Source: Mesobacterium_A hydrothermale
GTDB taxonomy: Bacteria; Pseudomonadota; Alphaproteobacteria; Rhodobacterales; Rhodobacteraceae
NCBI RefSeq assembly: GCF_035818635.1
Contig: NZ_JAYLLH010000011.1
Span: 1-64,000 of the forward strand
Direction: 5' to 3'
Length of the DNA: 64,000 bases
The translations under genes and the position numbers were made by a program. The notes under the pieces were generated by a model. That model did no database searches. It was not told the origin of the DNA and saw only the letters and a program-made list of their open reading frames with translations. Positions within the stretch are counted from its first letter, which is position 1; each line of letters opens with the position of its first letter. This document shows positions 23,997-31,239 of this stretch, piece by piece.

Positions 23997-24588
23997 GTTT
24001 CAACGCCTTTTCGTTTTCGTAGAGGAAGCTTTCGACCAGCGCGGAGATCCCTTCGAGCACCTCGCCCAGGTCAATGCGGCTTTCGGTGTCGCCGAACCGG
24101 ATGTCGGCCTGCCCGGCGCCCAGCATCGGATCGCTTTGCAGGCGGACCGGCAGGCTGGTCACCTGATCCAGCATCGGTGCGACGGTGTCATGATCGGCGG
24201 GGGACACGGCGATGATTACGTCGGGTTTGTCCAACCCGTCCAGGACAGTGCGCAGCCGGTCCGCAAGGTGCAGTGCCAGCACGTCGCGCCCCAGGGCAGG
24301 CAGAAGGGTTTCGACCATCTGGCGCAACATCGGTGCCGTTGCATTGACCACGTGATTGACCGCTTCGTGATAGGTGAATGACAGGTCCTGAAGGTTCTGA
24401 GCCAGATCGCTGGACACACGGTGAAAATCGCCACGCTGGGCCTTGACCGCATCATCCCAGCCAGCCTTGTAGCCCTCTTCGAAGGACGCGAGCTTCAGCA
24501 CTTCGAGCGCTTCTACATCCATTCTGGGGTCCTGCCGTTCCAAGGTGCTGCTGCCAAAATTCGGCAGCAGGTCTGCAAGTGCCGTCAT
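23989..24588 (-). CDS. fliH: FliH-like flagellar assembly protein
   Basis: A 199-residue protein between fliF and fliN, the place of FliH, the regulator of the export ATPase. The sequence is weakly conserved, as usual for FliH, but it has the expected features: an N-terminal segment with EEGYKAGWDDAVKAQ, a helical middle and a C-terminal domain (DVIIAVSPADHDTVAPML, QADIRFGDTESRIDLGEVLE). The assignment rests partly on gene order. It overlaps both neighbours by a few bases. Confidence 0.7.
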   Translation of the reverse strand: MTALADLLPNFGSSTLERQDPRMDVEALEVLKLASFEEGYKAGWDDAVKAQRGDFHRVSSDLAQNLQDLSFTYHEAVNHVVNATAPMLRQMVETLLPALGRDVLALHLADRLRTVLDGLDKPDVIIAVSPADHDTVAPMLDQVTSLPVRLQSDPMLGAGQADIRFGDTESRIDLGEVLEGISALVESFLYENEKALKHG

Positions 24589-26198
24589 CGCGCCTCTTCC
24601 TTTTCGTCAAGCCAGGTGCGCAGCACTTCGACGGTTTCCTCTTTGCGGGCCTCGATCAGCCCGCGCAGTCTTTCGATCGGGTCGCTGTCCAGAACGCTGT
24701 CGCCGCCGAATTCTTTGTCGAAACTGGACGGCGCGGCCATCATCATGGGGAGGTCGCCGCTTTCATCGTCCAGTCCTGCCTCGAACGGGGCGGTGGGGAG
24801 CGCAGGGGCGGGGTCAGACGGCGAAGCGCTGGCCGCATCCAGTTGTAGCGGGGCGGGGGCGTTGCGTGATGCCAGGATCGGGCGCAGAACGAAAAGCCCG
24901 ATCAATAGTGCTACCAGCCCAAGTACGGCCATCTGTGCCAGCGCCATCAAGTCGAAGGCGCGAGCGTACCACGGCTCCGCCACCCCGGCGGTACCGCTGG
25001 CGAGGGTCTGTTCAAAAGCCATGCTGCGGATCGTGATTTCGTCACCCCGGTCCTTGTCAAAGCCGACTGCGGCGGCCACCAATTCCCGCAAGGCGATCAG
25101 TTCTGTGTCCGGTAGTGGCGTGAAAACGGTCTGTCCATTGGCATCGGGTGCAATCGTGCCATTGACGAGAACCGCCACGGTCAGGCGTCGGATCGCCCCG
25201 GGTGAGCGAGTGATTTCACGCGTGGTTTCAGAGACTTCGTAGTTCACCCGCTCGCGCGTTTCGCTGTCTTGGCTGGTGTTCGGGTCGCCGCCTGCCGCGG
25301 CCCCGTCCGGCAGGTTCGAGGCCACAGTGATATTTGCGGCGCCTTCTTCTGATTGGCGGGTGCGCTCTTCTGTGTCGGTGCTGATCGCAACGCGACCGTT
25401 GGGGTCGAATCTCCGTTCGAGGATCGATTCGGTTTCGGTCACGGTATCGACGCTGACCTCGACCACGGCGTTGCCACGGCCGACGCGCGCCTCGACCAGG
25501 CGCTGGACGCGGTCACGCAGTTGATCGCCCCGGTCCTCGGCGGTGTTGGCGGCTGTTGCGCCATCCTGTGCGGAGACCAGCCGCCCCTTGCTGTCGATGA
25601 TCGACACCTCTTCTGGCTCCATCTGCGGTACGGCAGAGGCAACGAGATACCGCATCGCACGGGCAAGATCGGGGTCGATGCTGCCGCTTGCACTGGTAAG
25701 AAAAACCGAGGCGGTGACCGATACATCGTGCAGGAACGGGTTGGCTGCTGCATTTGCAATGTGCACGCGTGCACCTGTAATTCCGGGGCTGGACAGGATC
25801 GTGCGGGCCAGTTCGCCTTCTTTTGCGCGCCAATAGGCGGCGTCAAACATCTGTGCGGTCGTTCCGAAACCGGTCAGCGAATCCAGCAATTCATAGCCCT
25901 TTGGCCCGTTCGCCGGCAGGCCCTCGCTGGCAAGGGTCAGGCGCAGGGAATCGCGTTGGGTCGAATCGACAAAAATCGCGCCACTGCGCACTTCGTAGGG
26001 AACGTTCCTCTGCTCCAGCGCCCGCACAACGTCGCCCGCGGCGCTTTCTTCCAGCTGGGCGTAAAGCAGCGTCATCCGAGGCTGTGTTGCAATCTGCAAT
26101 ACGAAGTAGAGCGCAAGCGCCGCCGCTGCCATGGCCAAGACAACAATGAAACGCTTGCGCAGGTCCAGTGCAGCCCAGGTGTTCAGAATTTGCGTCAC
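24585..26198 (-). CDS. fliF: flagellar MS-ring protein FliF
   Basis: A 537-residue protein forming the MS ring, the base on which the flagellum is built. An N-terminal membrane helix (about residues 17-37) is followed by the periplasmic ring-building motifs (LEQRNVPYEVRSGAIFVDST, ITGARVHIANA), a long Gly/Ala/Thr-rich linker, a second membrane helix (LMALAQMAVLGLVALLIGLF) and a cytoplasmic FliG-binding tail (LRGLIEARKEETVEVLRTWL). The GTG at 26198 is chosen because GGAGG lies five bases upstream; a longer in-frame extension reads as random basic sequence. It is divergent from fliL. Confidence 0.94.
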   Translation of the reverse strand: MTQILNTWAALDLRKRFIVVLAMAAAALALYFVLQIATQPRMTLLYAQLEESAAGDVVRALEQRNVPYEVRSGAIFVDSTQRDSLRLTLASEGLPANGPKGYELLDSLTGFGTTAQMFDAAYWRAKEGELARTILSSPGITGARVHIANAAANPFLHDVSVTASVFLTSASGSIDPDLARAMRYLVASAVPQMEPEEVSIIDSKGRLVSAQDGATAANTAEDRGDQLRDRVQRLVEARVGRGNAVVEVSVDTVTETESILERRFDPNGRVAISTDTEERTRQSEEGAANITVASNLPDGAAAGGDPNTSQDSETRERVNYEVSETTREITRSPGAIRRLTVAVLVNGTIAPDANGQTVFTPLPDTELIALRELVAAAVGFDKDRGDEITIRSMAFEQTLASGTAGVAEPWYARAFDLMALAQMAVLGLVALLIGLFVLRPILASRNAPAPLQLDAASASPSDPAPALPTAPFEAGLDDESGDLPMMMAAPSSFDKEFGGDSVLDSDPIERLRGLIEARKEETVEVLRTWLDEKEEAR

Positions 26199-26254
26199 GG
26201 GGTCCTCCACATGAAACGGCACGTGTCCGTTGGTCCCGGTTTGGCGCATCAGAT

Positions 26255-26269
26255 TTAACAATCGGTTAG
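26255..26269. promoter_or_regulatory. CtrA-like box between divergent fliF and fliL
   Basis: TTAA-CAATCGG-TTAG matches the CtrA full-site pattern TTAA-N7-TTAA at seven of eight defined bases. It lies ~55 bp upstream of fliF and ~45 bp upstream of fliL, so it could serve both. In Rhodobacterales CtrA is known to activate flagellar genes. Confidence 0.5.
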
Positions 26270-26314
26270 TCCCTGGCTGACATAACGGCAGCGTTGTCAG
26301 CGAAAGGCGAAAAG

Positions 26315-26815
26315 ATGGCGGAAGACATCGAAGACAGCGCAAAGGCCCCGCGCAAACGCGGCAAACTGCCCCTGGTGATCGGCGTTGTGCTGGCGCTTGC
26401 GGGTGGGGGCGGGGCGTTCTTTGCGGTCTGGTCCGGGATGGTATTGGGCGGGGACCATCCCAACGTCGAGGTGGAACCGCATGCAAAGGGCGAGGTGGCG
26501 GACGATCGTGCCGCTGACATGGCGTTTGTGCCGGTATCGCCGCTGATCGTCGCGCTGGGAGACCGCGCGGGCAGCCGTCACTTGCGTTTCGCGGCCAACC
26601 TGGAGGTGCCCAGCCGATACGTGCAGGAGGTCACGCATCTGATGCCCCGGATCGTCGATGCGCTGAACAGTTTCCTGCAAGCGGTTGAGGAGCGTGACGT
26701 CGCGGACCGCGATTCGCTGCTGCGGTTGCGGGTGCAGATGCTGCACCGGGTCCGGCTGGTGGTCGGCGACGATCGCGTCAGCGACCTGTTGGTGTCCGAA
26801 TTCGTTCTGAATTGA
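26315..26815 (+). CDS. fliL: flagellar basal body-associated protein FliL
   Basis: A 166-residue inner-membrane protein that sits around the stator and supports motor function. A charged cytoplasmic N-terminus precedes a single helix (LPLVIGVVLALAGGGGAFFA). The periplasmic domain (VSPLIVALGDRAGSRHLRFA, then HLMPRIVDALNSFLQAVEE) is typical. The start at 26315 is preferred over a TTG at 26294 because AAAGGCG precedes it. It is the first of three plus-strand genes and is divergent from fliF. Confidence 0.9.
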   Translation: MAEDIEDSAKAPRKRGKLPLVIGVVLALAGGGGAFFAVWSGMVLGGDHPNVEVEPHAKGEVADDRAADMAFVPVSPLIVALGDRAGSRHLRFAANLEVPSRYVQEVTHLMPRIVDALNSFLQAVEERDVADRDSLLRLRVQMLHRVRLVVGDDRVSDLLVSEFVLN

Positions 26816-26823
26816 GGGTCGAG

Positions 26824-27183
26824 ATGGAAATGATTGCTGATATCTTGCTTGTGGCCGGGGCGCTTGGCGCCGGGTTCTACTGTTTTGTGCTGGCCCGACG
26901 GCTGGCGCGGTTCACGGATTTGGACAATGGTGTGGGGGCCGCCGTGGCCGTTTTGTCCAAGCAGGTCGATGAATTGGGGCAGGCGTTGCAGACTGCCCAG
27001 AAAAGCGCACGGGACAGTGCAGGTTCGCTTCAGGAGTTGACCCAGCAGGCGGAAAGCGTCGCCAACCGATTGGAACTTCTGGTGGCATCGATGCACGATT
27101 TGCCGGACCAGTCGCGCGGGGTTGCAGGTCAGGAACGGCAGGCAGACGCCACGTTCCTGCGCCATGCAACGCGGGGGCGATAA
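26824..27183 (+). CDS. single-pass coiled-coil protein between fliL and motE
   Basis: A hypothetical protein of 119 residues, starting 8 bases after fliL with a GAGGG ribosome-binding site. One N-terminal helix (residues ~3-20) is followed by ~80 residues with heptad character (VLSKQVDELGQALQTAQKSA, then QELTQQAESVANRLELLVAS) and a basic tail. The position between fliL and a MotE-like gene suggests a part in basal-body or stator assembly. It is not a recognised Mot or Fli protein. MotE begins two bases after its stop. Confidence 0.6.
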   Translation: MEMIADILLVAGALGAGFYCFVLARRLARFTDLDNGVGAAVAVLSKQVDELGQALQTAQKSARDSAGSLQELTQQAESVANRLELLVASMHDLPDQSRGVAGQERQADATFLRHATRGR

Positions 27184-27184
27184 G

Positions 27185-27790
27185 ATGGCTGGACGAAAGC
27201 GCAAGGTGTCACCTTTGGGGCCGGTCGGGGTGATCGGTGCGCTGCTGATCGGTTCGGCGCTGGTCCGACTGGTGGCGGGAGCCGGACAGGTTCTGGCCTC
27301 GGGCAGTCCGGGAATGGCGCTCAACGCTCCGAAACATATTGCCGAGTCGCCGCTGTGCACGACCGATGACGATTTGCAACGCGTGCTCGACGCCCTGCGT
27401 GCACGCGAAGACAAAGTTGCCAGAGAAGAGGCGCGGATCACCGCGCGCCTGGCAGAGCTGGCTTCGGCCGAAGCCCATCTGGCCGAAAGGCAGGCCGCCG
27501 CCGAAACCGCAGAGGCAAAGCTGGCCGCGACGATGGCGCAGGCTGACCGAGCGTCAGAGGATGACCTGTCGCGGCTAACCACGGTCTATGAGCGTATGAA
27601 ACCAAAGCCGGCTGCAGCATTGTTCGAATCCATGGCCCCGGAATTCGCGGCGGGGTTTCTGGGCCGCATGTCCCCAGAGGCGGCCGCGGCGATCATGGCG
27701 GCGATGCACCCCGAAACGGCCAACGCCATCAGCGTGCTCTTGGCCGGTCGCAACGCCAACGCGGGACGGACGGACCCGATCAGCCAGTAG
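27185..27790 (+). CDS. motE: MotE-like flagellar chaperone with MgtE-N-type domain
   Basis: A 201-residue protein with an N-terminal membrane anchor or signal (PVGVIGALLIGSALVRLV), a coiled coil (residues ~70-125) and a C-terminal MgtE intracellular-N-like domain (YERMKPKPAAALFESMAPEF, then GRMSPEAAAAIMAAMHPETA). This layout is that of MotE, a periplasmic chaperone for the stator protein MotC in rhizobia; homologues are common in Rhodobacterales flagellar clusters. The start at 27185 sits two bases after the preceding stop with a GGGGGCG site upstream. The symbol reflects domain architecture; function here is inferred. Confidence 0.7.
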   Translation: MAGRKRKVSPLGPVGVIGALLIGSALVRLVAGAGQVLASGSPGMALNAPKHIAESPLCTTDDDLQRVLDALRAREDKVAREEARITARLAELASAEAHLAERQAAAETAEAKLAATMAQADRASEDDLSRLTTVYERMKPKPAAALFESMAPEFAAGFLGRMSPEAAAAIMAAMHPETANAISVLLAGRNANAGRTDPISQ

Positions 27791-27826
27791 CCCCCCGCAC
27801 ACCCGAGGTGCGCGGGGGAAGATACG

Positions 27827-28255
27827 TCAGTCTTTTTTCAGCGCGTCACGGATTTCGATCAGCAGATCGATTTCGGTAGGGCCAGCCGGGGCCGTTTCGG
27901 CCGGGGTGTCCTCTTCGCCCTCGGCGGCCTCTTTCACGCGGTTCACGATCTTGACCAGGATGAACACAACTAAGGCGATGATCAGGAAATTGATCACGGC
28001 CATGATGAAACTGCCAATGGCAAAGATCGGCGCGCCGGCCTCTTGCGCGGCAGCAAGCGACGCGTATTCGTTGCCGTCTAGAGCATAGAACCATCCCGAA
28101 AAGTCGATGCCGCCGGTGAAAAGCGACACGAAGGGGTTGATCAGGTCCCCGACCAAAGAGTTTACGATAGCGGTAAAGGCCGCACCGATGATGATGCCCA
28201 CCGCCATGTCCATGACGTTGCCCTTGGCAATGAAATTCTTGAATTCCTGGATCAT
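27827..28255 (-). CDS. mscL: large-conductance mechanosensitive channel
   Basis: Channel of 142 residues that opens under membrane tension to release solutes during osmotic downshock. The N-terminus (MIQEFKNFIAKGNVMDMAVG) and the pore helix (IIIGAAFTAIVNSLVGDLIN) are classical; the second helix is AVINFLIIALVVFILVKIVN and the C-terminal helix is acidic. The ATG at 28255 has GGGGA six bases upstream, better than the GTG at 28267. It converges with motE across a GC-rich inverted repeat. Confidence 0.96.
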   Translation of the reverse strand: MIQEFKNFIAKGNVMDMAVGIIIGAAFTAIVNSLVGDLINPFVSLFTGGIDFSGWFYALDGNEYASLAAAQEAGAPIFAIGSFIMAVINFLIIALVVFILVKIVNRVKEAAEGEEDTPAETAPAGPTEIDLLIEIRDALKKD

Positions 28256-28499
28256 TTCAATCCCCACAGTTTACACGCCGCTCGATGCGGCAAGTGCAAG
28301 TTTACATGCAGCCGCGGCAATCGCACAGCGCCAAGCGTATTCAAACGGGAAGCGCGTGGCACTTTTCCCCGCAAGTCCACACGCAGTGTGGTTTCTCGCG
28401 GCAATCGTGGTTTCTGAAGTCATCATCTGACGCCGGCCTGACAGGCGAACTGGAGGGCCTTCCTAGTGCGCGTCCGGTGCCAATATCAAAGCCAAGAGC

Positions 28500-28644
28500 C
28501 TGACCATGACACCGGCCCACGTGAGACCCGTCGCCGATCTGCAGCAGGAGGCCGCCAGGGCATGGCTGCGGGTCTCTCCTCTTGACGGCGCCGACAGGGA
28601 AGGAAACAAAACGAAGGCGCAACGCCCGCCGACAGGAGTGGCCG
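28500..28644 (+). promoter_or_regulatory. structured leader before the decarboxylase, candidate regulatory RNA
   Basis: The 145 bases before the decarboxylase start can fold. GAGACCCG at 28523-28530 pairs with CGGGTCTC at 28569-28576, enclosing a branched loop. CTCCT at 28576-28580 is complementary to the Shine-Dalgarno AGGAG at 28634-28638, so two exclusive structures are possible. The 10-mer CGCCGACAGG occurs twice (28589-28598 and 28627-28636), the second copy at the ribosome-binding site. A speF-type leader, known upstream of decarboxylases in alphaproteobacteria, is one possibility. The area from 28268 to 28500 holds no supported gene. Confidence 0.45.
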
Positions 28645-30939
28645 ATGAAATTCCGTTTCCCGATCGTCATCATCGACGAAGATTTCCGTTCAGAGAACAC
28701 CTCTGGACTGGGCATCCGCGCCTTGGCAGAAGCCATCGAAGCCGAGGGGTTCGAGGTCCTGGGCGTCACGAGCTATGGCGACCTGTCGCAATTCGCTCAG
28801 CAACAAAGCCGGGCAAGCGCGTTTGTTCTGTCCATCGACGACGAAGAATTCAGCCCAGGCCCCGACCTTGACCCGGTTGTTGTCAACTTGCGCAATTTCA
28901 TTGAGGAAGTGCGCTGGAAGAACGCCGACGTACCGATCTATGTCTACGGCGAAACCAAGACCAGCCGCCATCTGCCCAACGATATCCTGCGCGAATTGCA
29001 CGGCTTCATCCATATGTTCGAGGACACGCCGGAATTTGTGGCCAAGCACATTATTCGAGAGGCGCGCGCCTATCTGGAGTACATCCAGCCGCCGTTCTTC
29101 AAGGCGCTTCTCGACTATGCCGAGGACGGGTCCTATTCGTGGCATTGTCCCGGACATTCCGGCGGCGTCGCCTTTCTGAAGTCGCCAATCGGGCAGATGT
29201 ATCACCAGTTCTACGGCGAAAATATGCTGCGTGCCGACGTATGCAACGCGGTCGAGGAACTGGGGCAGTTGTTGGATCACAATGGCGCCATCGGTGCTTC
29301 GGAAAAGAATGCGGCTCGCATCTTCAATTCTGACCATTGTTTTTTCGTCACCAATGGCACGTCAACCAGCAACAAGATTGTCTGGCATCATACGGTGGCA
29401 CCCGGCGACGTGGTGGTGGTTGATCGCAACTGCCACAAGTCGATCCTGCATGCGATCATGATGTGCGGCGCGATCCCGGTATTCCTGAAACCTACGCGCA
29501 ACCATTGGGGTATCATCGGCCCGATCCCGCGCAGCGAATTCGAACCCGACGCGATCAAGGCCAAGATCCGGGCAAACCCTCTGCTGGATGGCTACGACCC
29601 CGACACGGTCAAACCGCGGATCATGACAATCACGCAATCGACCTATGACGGCGTGCTGTACAATACCGAGGTGATCAAGGGCCTTCTTGATGGCTATGTC
29701 GAAAACCTGCATTTCGACGAAGCCTGGCTGCCGCACGCGGCGTTTCATCCATTCTATGGCACCTATCATGCGATGGGGCGCAAGCGCGGGCGCACAAAGC
29801 ATTCGGTGACCTACGCCACGCAATCGGTGCACAAGCTTTTGGCCGGGATCAGCCAGGCCAGCCATGTCCTTGTGCAGGACAGCGAAGAAACCAAGCTCGA
29901 CCGCCACTTGTTCAACGAGGCGTACCTGATGCACACCTCGACCTCGCCGCAGTATTCGATCATCGCCTCCTGCGACGTGGCCGCGGCGATGATGGAGCCG
30001 CCCGGCGGCACCGCGTTGGTCGAGGAAAGCATCGTCGAAAGCCTGGAATTCCGGCGCGCGATGAAAAAAGTCGGAAAGGACTATGGCAGCGACTGGTGGT
30101 TCAAGGTCTGGGGGCCGGATGACTTTGACGAAAACGAAGACGGCATGGGCCGTGCCAAGGACTGGCAACTGAAGCGGACCGACAGTGATGGTGTCGAGAC
30201 CGGCGGCAAGGACAGCTGGCACGGCTTCGGCGACATGGCCCGCGATTTCAACATGCTTGACCCGATCAAGGCGACGATCATCAACCCCGGCCTTGATATC
30301 GACGGCCATTTCGACGATAGCGGCATCCCCGCGTCGATCGTGTCGAAATATCTGAGCGAACATGGGGTCGTGGTGGAAAAGACCGGGCTTTATTCGTTTT
30401 TCATCATGTTCACCATCGGCATCACCAAGGGCCGGTGGAACACGTTGCTGGCGGCGTTGCAGCAGTTCAAGGATGACTATGACCGAAACCAGCCGTTGTG
30501 GCGGGTGATGCCAGAGTTCAGCGCCGCACAGCCGCGCTATGAACGGTTCGGCCTGCAAGATCTGTGCCAGCACGTTCATGCGCTTTATGCCAAATACGAC
30601 GTCGCCCGCCTGTCGACCGAGATTTACCTGAGCGATCATCATCCCGCCATGACCCCGACCGAGGCCTATTCGCACATTGCCCGGCGCAAGACCGAACGGG
30701 TTGCCATCGACGATCTGGAAGGACGCGTCACCACCAGCCTTGTCACACCCTATCCACCGGGCATCCCGCTGTTGATCCCAGGCGAGGTGTTCAACGCCAA
30801 GATCGTCGAATACCTGCGTTTCAACCGTGAATTTGCGCGTGAATGCCCAGGCTTCGAAACTGACATTCACGGTCTTGTGCTAGAGACCGATGAAAGCGGG
30901 AAGATGAGCCACTATGCGGATTGTGTGGCCGTAGAATAG
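28645..30939 (+). CDS. Orn/Lys/Arg decarboxylase (fold type I, PLP-dependent)
   Basis: A 764-residue pyridoxal-phosphate decarboxylase of the large bacterial ornithine/lysine/arginine type, which produces polyamines or consumes protons under acid stress. The N-terminal ~130 residues are the response-regulator-like wing domain (FPIVIIDEDFRSENTSGLGI). The catalytic domain has the PLP-phosphate-binding region around FVTNGTSTSNKIV, the HFDEAW motif (Asp358) and the Schiff-base Lys397 in QSVHKLLAG. The C-terminal domain is complete. The start at 28645 has AGGAG seven bases upstream. Length is nearest to biodegradative arginine decarboxylase, but substrate cannot be fixed from sequence alone. No antiporter gene is adjacent. 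Confidence 0.9.
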   Translation: MKFRFPIVIIDEDFRSENTSGLGIRALAEAIEAEGFEVLGVTSYGDLSQFAQQQSRASAFVLSIDDEEFSPGPDLDPVVVNLRNFIEEVRWKNADVPIYVYGETKTSRHLPNDILRELHGFIHMFEDTPEFVAKHIIREARAYLEYIQPPFFKALLDYAEDGSYSWHCPGHSGGVAFLKSPIGQMYHQFYGENMLRADVCNAVEELGQLLDHNGAIGASEKNAARIFNSDHCFFVTNGTSTSNKIVWHHTVAPGDVVVVDRNCHKSILHAIMMCGAIPVFLKPTRNHWGIIGPIPRSEFEPDAIKAKIRANPLLDGYDPDTVKPRIMTITQSTYDGVLYNTEVIKGLLDGYVENLHFDEAWLPHAAFHPFYGTYHAMGRKRGRTKHSVTYATQSVHKLLAGISQASHVLVQDSEETKLDRHLFNEAYLMHTSTSPQYSIIASCDVAAAMMEPPGGTALVEESIVESLEFRRAMKKVGKDYGSDWWFKVWGPDDFDENEDGMGRAKDWQLKRTDSDGVETGGKDSWHGFGDMARDFNMLDPIKATIINPGLDIDGHFDDSGIPASIVSKYLSEHGVVVEKTGLYSFFIMFTIGITKGRWNTLLAALQQFKDDYDRNQPLWRVMPEFSAAQPRYERFGLQDLCQHVHALYAKYDVARLSTEIYLSDHHPAMTPTEAYSHIARRKTERVAIDDLEGRVTTSLVTPYPPGIPLLIPGEVFNAKIVEYLRFNREFARECPGFETDIHGLVLETDESGKMSHYADCVAVE

Positions 30940-31239
30940 TCTTGCCATTGCAGAGCAGCAAGAACGTGGACGCTTCGCGGTGCGGCGTGACCAAGGGTTG
31001 ACAGATTGCCCGCTGCTGCGGGCCGCCGGACTACCAGCCTCTTGAACCCCGGGCGATTGCCTGCCATTCGGCCTGCGGCCCCTGTCATGGGGCGCAGCAG
31101 CACAGGCCAACGGCATCGCTGCGACGTACGATTTGACATGCGCAACGGCAGTTTTGCTTGATTTTTTCAGGAAACTGAAACTTTTCCGTTCGGGCTTCGT
31201 GGCTACTCGGTGTGACCCATTATGAAAAGGAGATCACCA
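30940..31239. other. intergenic region before the RTX gene
   Basis: About 300 bases with no protein-like frame. TTGACA-type -35 sequences occur near 30997 and 31133, but no good -10 partner is seen. Confidence 0.4.

Noticed and set aside
24585..26486. Longer FliF with ~95 extra N-terminal residues
   Set aside because: The added sequence is random-looking, Arg/Pro-rich, and overlaps the divergent fliL gene; a GTG with GGAGG at 26198 gives a normal FliF.
28506..28871. Leader peptide gene starting at the ATG at 28506
   Set aside because: The frame does not stop before the decarboxylase but runs far into it in another frame, and has no ribosome-binding site.
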